DNA from: Chimonanthus salicifolius
Lineage: Eukaryota; Streptophyta; Magnoliopsida; Laurales; Calycanthaceae
Assembly (NCBI GenBank): GCA_013350335.1
Contig: CM023539.1
Coordinates: 20,504,448 to 20,568,447, forward strand
Length of the DNA stretch: 64,000 bases
Reading direction: 5' to 3'
The position numbers and the translations under genes were made by a program. This document shows positions 1 through 11,288 of this stretch, piece after piece. The notes below the pieces were generated by a model. It ran no database searches, had not been told where the DNA came from, and was given only the letters and a program-made list of their open reading frames with translations. Position 1 is the stretch's first letter. The number at the start of each line of letters is the position of its first letter.

Positions 1-1
1 A

Positions 2-3000
2 TCTTTCCGTCCACCAGATAGGCCAGCTAACTCCCGAGGAGGTAGGATTTATAATCAGGAGGGTCGGGCGCCTAATCCTACCGGATCTGGACGACTATTT
101 GCTCTGGAACCTCCTGAGGATGTGGGTCATTCTGTGATTCAAGGTATGGCCGTTGTCAATAGTTCTTATGCTTATGCATTGTTTGATTTTGGAGCATCAC
201 ACTCTTTTATATCTACATCCTTTATAACTGCTACTGGTACACTAGTTCAAAAACTGTCCACCACACTCACAGTAGTATCCCCAGTCGGAGACACGTCTTT
301 GGGATTCATATGTACGGCCATAAATACAGAACTCGCTGGACTCAGATTTGAGTTCAATTATCTGGTACTCGACATGACTAAGTACGATATTATATTCGGC
401 ATGGACTGGTTGGCTAGTTATGAAGCCAATATTGATTGTTATCGCCGAAGAGTGACATTTTGGTCACCCGAGGGAAAACAGTATATAGTTCGTACCGACA
501 AGCAAAGCAGACTGCAGGAAGGGTTGCATCATTTGGTGTTGAACAATATTGTCATCAACAAAGCACCACTTACTGAGCTTCCAGCAATTGCGAAAGAATT
601 TGCTGATGTCTTTCCAAAAGAACTCCCTGGTATACCACCTATGAGGGAGCTCAATTTCGAGATCAAGCTGTATCCTGGTACTTCACCAGTGTCTCTACCC
701 CATTATCGGATGGCACCAGCAGAAATGTCCAAGTTGAAGAAGCAGCTTGATGAGTTACTCAGACTGGGTTGCATTCGGAACAGCACATCATCATGGGGAG
801 CTCCAGTGTTGTTCGTTAAAAAGAATGACGGTTCACTCAGAATGTGTGTGGACTACCGGAAGTTGAATCAGCTAACTGTCCGGAACAAGTATCCTCTACC
901 CAGGATCGATGATTTATTCGATCAGTTGAGGGGTTCCAGTCACTTTTCCAAGATTGACTTGATGTCCGGTTATCATCAAATCTGGGTCAGGGAGGAAGAT
1001 ATCGAGAAGACAGCTTTCAGAACACGGTATGGACTATTTGAATTTGTAGTCATGCCTTTTGGGCTTACCAACGTACCTGCTGTGTTCATGGACTTAATGA
1101 ACAGAATCTTCCGTCCATATCTGGATCGGTTTGTTATAGTGTTCATTGACGATATCCTGATCTATTCCAAGAGTTAAGAGGATCATGCTGAGCATCTACG
1201 AATAGTATTGAACACCTTGAGACAGAATAAGCTGTATGCCAAAGCAAGCAAATGCGAATTCTGGCTACCTGAGGTCAAATTCTTAGGGCATGTTATAACG
1301 GCAGATGGTATAGCCGTAGATCCGGCTAAGGTGGTAACAGTAAGCGAGTGGAAAGCACCAAAGAATGTCACTGAAATCAGTAACTTTCTGGGTCTGGCTG
1401 GATACTATCGGAAGTTTATCATGGACTTCTCCAAAATTGCATCCCCATTGACTCGACTCACGCAGAAGGGAGTCAAATATGAGTGGTCAGAGTTGTGCAA
1501 TCAGAGGTTTGAGGAGCTGAAAGAGAGACTTACAACTGCTCCTATTTTAGTTTTGCTGGAAAGAGGCAAAGGTTATGAGGTACAATGGGATGCATCAGGA
1601 GAGGGACTGGGATGTTCACTCATGCAACGTGATCGTGTGGTGGCATATGGTTCAAGACAACTAAAGATACATGAACGCCTCTACCCAACACATGATCTGG
1701 AATTAGCTGCGGTGGTCTTCGCTCTTAAAAGCTGGAGACACTATCTATATGGTGAGAAGTTTGAAGTATTCTCAGATCACAAGAGCTTGAAGTATTTATT
1801 TGATCAGAAAGAGCTCAACTTGAGGCAGCGCAGATGGATGGAATACTTGGCAGATTATGAGTTTGCGCTCCGGTATCATCCGCAGAAGGCCAACAAGGTG
1901 GCAGATGCTCTTAGTAGTATGTCTCATGCATCAGTGGCATGTCTGATCAGGACCGAATGGGAGATGTTGAATACCATTCGTGAGTTCAATCTATACATCA
2001 CAAACCATGGGAGTATGTACAATTTGATCATACGATCCAACATGGTTACAAAGATTGAACAGGAGCAGCGAACAGATCCGGAAATGGCAGAGACATGGGC
2101 CAAGATGTCTATTGGCGAGGTTATACCGGATTGGGAATTACGACCAGGACAGGGTCTTATGTTCCGGGGTAGAATTTATGTGCCAAGAAGCTGAAGAAAA
2201 GAATTACTGATAGAGGCACATCAGAGCAAGCTCTCCATTCATCCGGGTAGCACAAAAATGTATCATGACTTAAAAAGACATTACTGGTGGCATGGACTCA
2301 AGAAGGATGTTGCAGAGTTTGTGGCTCATTGTTTAACTTGTCAGCAAGTTAAGACGGAACATCAGAAGCCACTAGGGTTACTCAAACCCTTATCTGTGCC
2401 AGAATGGAAATGGGAGCACATTTCCATGGACTTTGTGACGGGATTGCCGAGGTCCTTGAAGGGCAATGACGCTATATGGGTTGTGGTAGACCGACTGACC
2501 AAATCCGCGCATTTTATTCCTATCAAGATGTCGGATTCATCTGAGACATTGGGTCGGCGGTATATCAAGGACATCATCAGATTACATGGTGTTCCTCGAA
2601 CAATCGTATCTGATAGAGATGGCCGATTCATCGGAAGGGTGTGGCAGAGCATGCAGTCAGCCATGGGGACCGATCTACTTATTAACACAACATTCCATCC
2701 ACAGACCGATGGACAATCGGAAAGAACAATACAAACATTGGAGGACATGCTGAGGGCGTGCATGCTAGACTTCAAAGGTGGATGGGAGGATCATTTGCCA
2801 TTGGTGTAGTTTTCTTATAACAATAGCTACCAAGCAAGTCTTCAGATGGCACCATTCGAAGCTTTGTATGGTAGACCATGCAGGTCACCAGTGTGCTGGA
2901 CCGAGGTCGGCGAACCTGCGTTGATAGGACCCGAGTTGGTTGCCGAAACTACTGCACAGATCCAGTCGATACATCAACATTTGTTGACCGCACAGAGTCG

Positions 3001-3466
3001 GCAAAAGAGCTATGCTGATAAGAGGAGGAGGTTTCTCGAATTTTAAGTGGGAGACATGGTATTCTTGAAGGTCTCGCCACGAAAAGGGCACATGAGATTT
3101 GGGAAGAAAGGAAAATTGTCGCCAAGATATGTGGGACCGTTTTCAATTATCAGAAGGATGGGAGATGTAGCCTATCAGTTGGCACTTCTTTCACAATTGG
3201 CATCTCTACATGATGTATTCCATGTGTCGATGCTGAGGAAGTACAACCCTGATCCATCTCATGTTTTGAATGTGCAAGATATAGATGTACAAAGCGACGT
3301 CACTTATGTCGAGAAGCAGGTCAGAATATTAGAGAGTGAGCAAAGGGTGTTGCGTAACCGAGCGATTCAGTTCGTCAAGGTGGTATGGGATCGACATGGT
3401 GTTGAGGAAGCCACTTGGGAACTGGAATCGGAGATGAGAACATCTCACTTTGAATTGTTTGTATGA
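2..3466 (+). pseudogene. pol: Element 1 gag end-pol (Tekay-like Ty3/gypsy), nonsense-broken
   Basis: Polyprotein remnant of a chromovirus-type Ty3/gypsy element; its 5' part lies left of the window. One frame runs through the gag/protease linker, protease (about 150-480), reverse transcriptase (about 640-1500, with FIDD at the catalytic YxDD position and SGYHQI), RNase H (about 1560-1925: [20 protein letters not shown]), integrase (about 2215-3040: HHCC zinc region, then MDFVTGLP, SDRDGRF and TDGQSERTIQTLED giving the D,D,E residues), and a chromodomain-like tail (VLRNRAIQFVKVVWD...ATWELE) ending at TGA 3464. The frame is never lost, but it carries four stops: TAA 1175, TGA 2192, TAG 2807, TAA 3044. 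The protease catalytic D-S-G reads D-F-G. It therefore cannot make an active polyprotein. Clade placement as Tekay/Del rests on my reading of the C-terminal tail and long LTRs. Confidence 0.93.
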
Positions 3467-4989
3467 ATTATTTTGAAATCCTACTTCGTTCGATTTTTGG
3501 GACGAAAATTATAAAAAGTGTATTGTATTGTAACACCCTGGAATTTCAAAGTTATCAAATTATATGAATTTATTCATATTTACGAAATTGCCATTGTGAT
3601 ATATTTGAGTTGAATTTAAATGGGTCAATGGTTCAAACAAGACCCAATAGTTAGTAGTTTTGATTACAAAACAAATAAATGGATAAGATGAACTTAAACG
3701 GGTCAAGAATCATAGTTGGGTCAAATTTAGTTAAATGGGTTAAAATGGCTAAATGGGACCCAATGGGTTGAAATGGGCATGATTAATCATGAGTGAGCTC
3801 AAAGCTTAAGTGGTTTGAGTTTATTAAATATTTGAGTTTGTTTGAGTTGAAATAAATGTTGGAGTTTAGTTGAGTGGAAATTATTAGTTGAGTCACATAA
3901 AATAAATGAGTTAAGTTTGGGTGAGTTAAATACATGAGTTAGATGGAATAATTATTTTAGTGAGTAAAGTGTGTGTAAGATGGTGGTGTGGGTTGGTGGT
4001 AGGTTTTAACACAATAAACGTTGGCTGCATGGGAGGTATTACCATGCATGTAACTCCCATTTAAGTGATAAAGGAAATGAGAGTTACATTTTGAAAGTAC
4101 ATGGGAGACGTTGGAGGTGGGAGGATTATTTCAAATGCAAAGTATATGCACGTTGGAAATGGTTAGAGTACATTGTTTGGGTCTTCAAAGGACAACCAAT
4201 AAATGGGTAGATAATGCATGCATGTAACTCCAAGGTTGGAGAATAAATGGAGTTGCTGTTTGGTGTTATTACACAAAGAGGTTTTTGACATTTCAAATTT
4301 AAATTATAGCTTACACGTTTAAGGAAGGGGAAGGATTCCATCTTAAGATGAAACCCCATTGAGTTGTTAATGAGAAGGAGGTAAAGGTGGAGATTACACT
4401 AAGGTATACAGCAAGGTAAGCCGTTGGGTACCCTTGGAGTTTCATCTCAAAGATGAAACCCCCAAGGGAGGTATTGAGAAATGAATGGGATTTGAGGAGG
4501 TTACACCCATAACCATGCAAGGAGACGTTGGTTGCTTGGGGTGTTTCATTTCATAGATGAAACCCCCAAGTAACATAAAGAACTTTGATTGAGGTGAGGG
4601 AGTTACACAAGGTTAACCTTGGGCTGTTTTTGGTCAAACAAAGGATTTTCATTTTACTCTCTCTATCTCTCTCTCTTCCTTGGACTGATATCATCTCTCC
4701 AAACACCAAGAACAGCAGCTGGTTACTGATATGAAATCAGTCCTTGATTGATTTATTTCACCAAGACAAAAGCATACTTTGAGCAAAGGAGTTGGCATCA
4801 AGGTTTTCTATCCAAAATCCTATCTCTCTCTCTTTGCCGTCCTCTATCTTTCCAAACACCTAGAGCAGCAGCTGGTTGCTTAATCAGTCCTTGACCAATC
4901 TCTCCATCAAGGAATCAAGAAGAAGGAGAGGCTAAGAAAGGGAAAGGAACAAGCCGGAGAGAAGATCAATTGGAGGAGTCGCAGAAACT

Positions 4990-6754
4990 GTAGGTTATCG
5001 ATAAACTATCCTTAATAATGAATCATGATCTGGCCATTGGATGGCCGAATATGACAAGGGTTAAATATTGGTTGGAAGTGCATGATTAAGATGAGAAAAT
5101 GGATTATAGGGTTCGGCCAATTGGGTTGGCCGAACCCCATGAAAAGATTGGGTTAAGTTGGATGGTCTTTTTGAACCAAAATCATGGACTGTTTTTGGAT
5201 GCTAAATTAGATTGATTACTTGCTTTGAAAAGTTCTAAAAGTATGGCTTTAAGTGTCATGTGTTGGGCTATGGATTGGCCGAACACATCAAGTAATTTAA
5301 TCTTGAATAAGATAGTTTAAAAAGGAAAGAAAATACATCATTGGGTTCGGCCATTTTGGTTGGCCGAATCCCATGATAAGAGTGCTTATGTTTGGTGTTT
5401 TAAAGGTCAAAAATCATGTCAAAACATGGTAAATTTTATGGGTTATCTTGTGGCCAAAAATAAGTAAGTATGATGAGAAGATTTACATCAAGGAAACCTT
5501 GGGGTTCGGCCATGAGTATGGCCTAACCCCATAGACTATTTTGTATAGTTATTTGGGTTAAGTGTAGGATGGATTTTAAGTAATCATTATGTGCTTTGAT
5601 CTAAGAATAAGTTAGGTTTATCTATGGACTTAGTGCTGAGTTTATAATTGGATAAATGGATCTAAACCATAGGCCATGAGGTTCAGCCAATTGGGTTGGC
5701 CGAACCCCATGAAATGGTATGACATTTCCATGAAAGTATTTAATGGTTTTGTGAGATTAAAACAATATAAAGTTATGGTGTTCTTGTGGCAATTAATGGG
5801 ATACTTGGGTACTGTTTTTGGTTGATTAGTAAGCGGCTGAACCATGTATTATTCATGGTTGAATCAGCATGTAAAAACCATGAGTAATCATGGTGATGAT
5901 TGGACCAAGTGAACCATAGGGTTCGGGCATCCATGGATCATTTTATGAGGACTATTTTATTAAATCAAATGGTTTCAAATTTAAAAGATCATGGAACATC
6001 TTGAGTGGTTAATAAATAATTGTTATGTGAACATTTAGACAAATCATGGGTCGGCCATTTCATGGCCGAACTATGGGGTTCTATGGCTAAGATAGGACAT
6101 GGAAGTTTAAGTGGATTTTTGGGACTTAAACTAAGTTAGAATCACATGAATGAATGCTTAACTTGCTGTTATGTAAATAAGGTTTTGGGATTTCTAGAAC
6201 GGTGTACAAGCCATGATCGGAAGACGGTTCACAAGAATGATCGAACAAAGTAAATAAGTGTAGGTTTCCTACCTTTATTGTAACCACAATTTCATATGCT
6301 GTTTTATGTTGATTTTGATAACTTATATGATTGTAAAGTTATGTTTCTAAATGACATGTTGCATAGACATCTCATGCATGGCATGGGATGATGGCGTTGT
6401 AACCGGAGGCCACACTCCGTCGGGGCGTCCGAAAGACCACTGTGGGGTACCCTGATGATGAGAATCCTATCAGGAGGAATCCGGAGGCCACACTCCGTCG
6501 GGGCGTCCGAAAGACCACTGTGTGTTACCTTGACGATGAGAATCCCGTCAAGTGATGGTTATGTTGGGTGGTGATGGGTGGGACTCATTACATGTCCATT
6601 TCATACATAGCATGTTTTTATGGAATTTTGTCTCACATGTATTATTAATATACTATTTGCATGTTTTTGACTAACCATGTGGTAGCTCTATTCGGAAACA
6701 CTACTTGGGCGTGTTGATCTATCGCCCTATCTTTTTCCTTAGTGGATGACGTAG
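4990..6754 (+). other. Intron-like segment of element 1 LTR (hairpin array plus structured cassette)
   Basis: A GTAGGT donor-like site at 4990 follows the block GGAGGAGTCG, and an acceptor GACGTAG|GAAAG ends at 6754 after a pyrimidine-rich stretch. Hairpins with GGTTCGGCC/GGCCGAACC arms lie at 5109-5138, 5343-5372, 5501-5530, 5679-5709 and near 6046-6072. The structured cassette is duplicated at 6401-6552. Its loop CCACA is complementary to the TGTGG downstream, and stems CTGATG/TATCAG and CTTGACG/CGTCAAG follow. The donor is weaker than in other copies here. No transcript data were available. Confidence 0.5.
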
Positions 6755-7130
6755 GAAAGTCAAAGATTGAGGATCAAGAAGGGGACCAAGCACGAAAACT
6801 TGGGCGGTTTGAATGATTTTGAATGGACTATTCATGGATGTGTTATTTGAATTATTTGGACAATGTAATTTGGTAACTAGATTTGTTGGCATGTAATAAG
6901 TAGATAAGTAGATGCTGTGGATTGGTTTATTTTGGATGGTAGATTAATATTATTTAGTAATTTTGGAGAATAAGATTATGTACTTTACTATCTATGAATG
7001 GAAAATTGGAATAGTCATAGGTTCTATTATAACCTCAGTTAGATTAAGACTAAGTTAATTCCGCAAGTTATATATGTACCATGTGCGGATCCGTTTTATG
7101 GACTTAGTTCATACGCACATGGGTTTGGCC

Positions 7131-7165
7131 AGTTAAGGGTCGGATTTAGAGATCCGAACTTAACT
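7131..7165 (+). other. U5 hairpin of element 1 LTR
   Basis: AGTTAAG pairs with CTTAACT around an inner stem CGGAT/ATCCG. The same structure with different inner bases occurs at the same place, about 90-100 bases before the LTR end, in most LTRs of the window. Confidence 0.6.
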
Positions 7166-7253
7166 CACGTCTTGACACTCCACCCCGATCACATGATTAT
7201 TATATTTAAAAAAAAAACTCTTAAAATTAGAGTGAAAAGGGCGGGGTGTTACA

Positions 7254-7772
7254 TGGACAGCTCCCCAAGGATATTCAAATTCAAACTTTAAGAGAGATGG
7301 CAACCCATGTGGTTAATTTGCTTATCATAATAAGCTTCCAATCTATTTACCATAATTACCCATCTCACCATGTGGATAATTTTATTTACCGTAATAAGTT
7401 TCCAATAAATTTACCATAATTACCTCTCAATTAAACGGTCGCAGATTTTAACTTTCTAAAACTGTAAGAAACTGAGTCAGCTCGACACAGGGTCAGCTAG
7501 ACTCAGCTCAGCTCAGCATAACTGGCTGCGAGGACTCAGCAGATTGCATGAGGCCTCGAGGCTAAAAGTCACTTAATATCTTATTTTTCCAATTGACTTC
7601 TAAGGTATTTGATTTATCCTAAGGTCTCCTACGGTTCACTTACTTGTGTGCCAATACCGTATTCGGTGTAGACGCTTCAACTTCATAGTAGATCTTCTTA
7701 AACATCTAAGGCAAGTTCAACTGAGTCACGTAATTGACAATAAGGTGACTCGGACGAACCGGGGCACTTACA
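7254..7772 (-). mobile_element. 3' LTR remnant of copia element (cut by element 1)
   Basis: These 519 bases match 10769-11288 with about 18 substitutions and one indel counted by eye. On the minus strand the LTR starts at 7772 with TGTAAGTGCCCC. The purine tract AAATGGGGAGAT lies just upstream on that strand (7773-7784) and is the expected polypurine tract for plus-strand priming. The rest of this LTR lies left of the window, beyond element 1. Confidence 0.88.
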
Positions 7773-8693
7773 ATCTCCCCATTTGTCAATTTAGTGACAA
7801 AAACTAAGATCTACCCATTACACCAATTTCCCCTTTACAATGAAATACAAGTCCTTAAAAAAAATACAACTCAAACAATGACCATATCAAGACTTGAATT
7901 TCTTGCACTAACACTTCTCTCCACCTTTTTCTTTTTCTCCCCTTGAAATGATGCCTGCAAAAAAATTCCTGCAAAAGACATAGGCAATAGGCAACTAGGT
8001 GGGATTTTGAAATTTCTCCCCCTCAACATTAGTACCATTTTTCTCCCCCTTTTTGTCATAAATTGACAAAGGGTATTACACAATAATATCATGGAGAAAT
8101 AGATTTAACAAAAACTTAGTTTTAAATAAGCACTTATTCCAATATTTGAAACTAAGAAAGATCCACCACCAATATTATCACAATGATACCAATTAAATTG
8201 GATCTTTCATATCTTTTAATTTTGAACTTATTTTAAATTTTGTTCTTATCCATTTATTCAAACTGGAATTTGGACATTAGATATTCATTATTCTAAATAT
8301 TTAGTCACAATCCATTTGAACAATGAAAAAAAAAAAAAAAAAACATTCACATTGATGCATACATATATAGATGTTCATTCCACATAATCAACCACAACAA
8401 GATAGTAAAGAATGAACAACTTAAAGAAAATGTTGCTTTTCAATATTTGATTGCATGATATGGCAACCCTTTCAAAGCCATATTAGTGAAAATATATAAC
8501 CATATAATTCAAATATTTATTTCTCAATGAAATACCACCATATATGATCGTAGAAATAAATATAACATGCAACACTATGTATGCATAAACATTCAAATCG
8601 CACACCAATTTGTGCCTTTTGAAGATTCATACCATTTCATCCACGTTGGCACAAATTTAATTTGGAATTCTGGATTATTTAATTCTTTTGAAT
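7773..8693 (-). mobile_element. Copia internal 3' region, non-coding, AT-rich
   Basis: This is the stretch between the gag stop and the 3' LTR. It holds several purine-rich tracts on the minus strand (GGGGGAGAAA-like, about 8000-8060) of the kind found near the end of SIRE-like copia elements, and an A-run at 8326-8342. I find no protease, integrase, reverse transcriptase or RNase H sequence. Confidence 0.7.
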
Positions 8694-9719
8694 TCACATG
8701 AAATTTTGATCCGGTCCTTTCTTCTCAAATTTACGGATGTTGGGCGTTTTGATTTCACATCTTAGAATATTTAGCCTAGATCCAGTAATTTGATATAAGA
8801 ACCTCATTATATTATTCCAATTCATAGTATTTTGAGGTCTTATCACATTCCTATAAGATTTGCCAGCGTAGGACTGATGTCTATGGTGTGGAGCATTGTT
8901 TTTCTTAGGAAAATTCACACTTGCAAAATAATTTTCCTTCTGTCTCTTTTCAAGGTGTGATTTTCCTCTAAAATTATTTTTCTTTTTCTTTGCACCTTTG
9001 GAATGATTTTCAATATTTTTATTTTCAAAGTGCAACGTCCTTAACTTGCATTCATGTCTGAAATGGCCAGATTTGTTACAATAGAAGCAAGTTACATGTT
9101 TTTTAGTCTTTTGGGTCAAGATGGGCAAAAGAACATTCTCCAATTTGTGACCAAAACCAATCTTGTTTCTAGAATCTTTAGCACCGTTTAGAATGGTGTT
9201 CTTAGAAACCTCAGATTTTACATCAAGATCATTTTTCAGTGTAGTGTGCACTACAAGGGCTTTATGTGTAGGATCTTGGTCTATGTTTGCCTCATGGTAA
9301 GATTTGGAGGTTATGAGGATTCTAGAATTCTCATCAATAGTTATACCTTCATAAATTCTTTCTAGATAATCCCACGCCTCCTTGGTTGTTTCAAATGTCT
9401 TGATTACATTCAAATCATCAGCGGAAACAGCACACATGATAGCATTGAGAACTTTGAAATTACCATTATAAATGCTTCTCTCAATGTCATCCCAAAGGTT
9501 CAAGATTTTTGGTCTTATCATTTTATGTGAATCTATGGTCACTTCTTCTATAGGATGTGACCAACCTTTGATGATGACTTCCCAAGCGATTGGTTCTAAG
9601 GAAATTAGAAATATTTTCATTTTTATTTTCCAATAATTGTAATTGGAGCCATCGAGGTAAGGAGGTCTATTTATATCTAAACTTTCACCCAAATACATAG
9701 TTCTAGTAAAAAGGATCAA
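8694..9719 (-). CDS. gag: Gag of a non-autonomous SIRE-like Ty1/copia element
   Basis: An open frame of 341 residues. The N-terminal part has the copia Gag (UBN2-type) pattern: PPYLDGSNYNYWKIKMKIFL near residue 20, and ETTKEAWDYLERIYEG near residue 110. A nucleocapsid zinc knuckle CFYCNKSGHFRHEC (CX2CX4HX4C) follows near residue 217, then a Lys/Arg/His-rich tail. Family knowledge: Gag forms the virus-like particle and binds the RNA. The start at 9719 lies 50 bases from the LTR end, through the PBS region. No pol follows, so the element would need enzymes from a partner. The frame is uninterrupted while all the gypsy frames here are broken. An earlier or later in-frame Met cannot be excluded. 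Confidence 0.85.
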   Translation of the reverse strand: MILFTRTMYLGESLDINRPPYLDGSNYNYWKIKMKIFLISLEPIAWEVIIKGWSHPIEEVTIDSHKMIRPKILNLWDDIERSIYNGNFKVLNAIMCAVSADDLNVIKTFETTKEAWDYLERIYEGITIDENSRILITSKSYHEANIDQDPTHKALVVHTTLKNDLDVKSEVSKNTILNGAKDSRNKIGFGHKLENVLLPILTQKTKKHVTCFYCNKSGHFRHECKLRTLHFENKNIENHSKGAKKKKNNFRGKSHLEKRQKENYFASVNFPKKNNAPHHRHQSYAGKSYRNVIRPQNTMNWNNIMRFLYQITGSRLNILRCEIKTPNIRKFEKKGPDQNFM

Positions 9720-9752
9720 CTCCAGACGGTTAAGTCAAATACGGAGTAACCT

Positions 9753-9768
9753 TGCTCTTGAAGCCAAT
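9753..9768 (-). other. Probable primer binding site of copia element
   Basis: On the minus strand TGGCTTCAAGAGC follows the LTR end directly. It resembles the usual TGGTATCAGAGC with several changes, so it is degenerate or matches a different tRNA. Confidence 0.5.
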
Positions 9769-11288
9769 TGAAATTCCATTACTAGAAGTATGCAAGACCT
9801 AGAGGGGATGAATAGGTCGGTTTTCAATTTTAGTTCCCTTTTAAATAATTTATCAAATTTAACAATATGCGCAGTGGAATAAACGTGTGTGCAAGTGATA
9901 AACAAATGAATCAAACCATTAATGCAAACCACACATGCACAACGATATATAGTGGTTCGGTTCACCTGAACCTACATCCACTGTTGGACTCACACTCTCT
10001 AGGGCTATCCCAAATATACTATGTAATGGTCTCACACCCAAATAGTACAACCTAGTTTTTTATAGAAGTTCAACCCAATCGGTCTAATCCTCTACACCTA
10101 TTTTTTAGAGTGGTTCGAACACACTGTTCTAATCCACTTTACAATGTTTAAAATAAAACAAAGAAGAAAACTTGCCTTGGGCCTTAACCGTTTTCCTTTA
10201 AGCTCTTTCTTCTTTACTGAATCTGCGTGCTCCTTTCCATTAGTTTAGCTCCATCAAAATGACTATCGGCATAGCAGTATAGGACAAGGGTATGACTGGT
10301 TTTATAGTCCTATATGAACACCTTGCTCTTCATTAGGATTGGGGTATTGATTACCCAAACATTCACTAAGAATAATGATGAAGAAAGGTGTCTAGAGGGT
10401 AGGCTGACTGATCACACACTGTAATCTTGTTCCTGAGTTTTTTCTGTGTGTATTCGGTACTCTAAACAACAACCTTACTGTTATTTTATAAACAATTTTA
10501 AGGTCTGCAGTTAGTCACGCCTGCGAGGCCTCGCTGATTCTAATGAGGCCTCGCCAGCGGTAATTTGTTGGAAAGACAACACATATGTGCTGCTTAATCT
10601 GACAGACAAAATCCATCCAGATAGCAGCCAGATATGAATCAGATATCAACCAGCTCGTCTCCACCTTGCGTGACTTGCAAATCATTTATTTTAGCCTTAA
10701 ATCAAGGACTTGATGGGAATATTGAAAGATGGATTACAAATCATGGAGGAGCCTTTCCATAATTGTTATGGACAGCTCCCCAAGGATATTCAAATTCAAA
10801 CTTTAAGAGAGGTGGCAACCCATGTGGTTAATTTGCTTACCATAATAAGTTTCCAATCAATTTACAATAATTACCCATCTCACCATGTGGATAATTTTAT
10901 TTACCATAATAAGTTTCCAATAAATTTACCATAATTACCTCTCAATTAAACAGTCACAGATTTTAACTTTCTAAAACTGTAAGAAACTAAGTCAGCTCGA
11001 CACATGGTCAGCTAGACTCAGCTCAGCTCAGCATAACTGGCTGCGAGGCCTCGGCAGATTGCATGAGGCCTCGAGGCTGAAAGTCACTTAATATCTTATT
11101 TTTCCAATTGACTTCTAAGGTATTTGACTTAGCCTAAGGTCTCCTACGGTTCACTTACCTGTGTGCCAATACCGTATTCGGTGTAGACGCTTCAACTTCA
11201 TAGTAGATCTTCTTAAACATCCAAGGCAAGTTTAACTGAGTCACGTAATTGACAATAAGGGTGACTCGGACGAACCGGGGCACTTACA
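9769..11288 (-). mobile_element. 5' LTR of copia element
   Basis: The LTR is 1,520 bp. On the minus strand it begins TGTAAGTGCC at 11288 and ends ...GGAATTTCA at 9769, next to the PBS. It contains clustered CGAGGCCTCG palindromes (about 10525-10556 and 11044-11078). Its outer 520 bases are duplicated at 7254-7772. Confidence 0.87.

Larger units (their letters stand above)
3529..7253 (+). mobile_element. 3' LTR of element 1
   Basis: The LTR opens with TGTAACACCC 63 bases after the pol stop and closes with GGGCGGGGTGTTACA, so the ends form the short inverted repeat TGTAAC/GTTACA. It is 3,725 bp. The base after it (7254) begins copia LTR sequence matching position 10769, so the element inserted into that LTR; TGGAC is the predicted right target duplication, with the left copy outside the window. 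A CT-rich tract near 4650-4680 and again near 4820 may mark the start of transcription. The strand follows from the adjacent pol. Confidence 0.92.

Noticed and set aside
5109..6072. GGTTCGGCC palindromes as a CRISPR array or MITE family
   Set aside because: Spacing is irregular (150-400 bp), spacers are not uniform, there are no cas genes in a plant locus, and no target duplications flank the palindromes.
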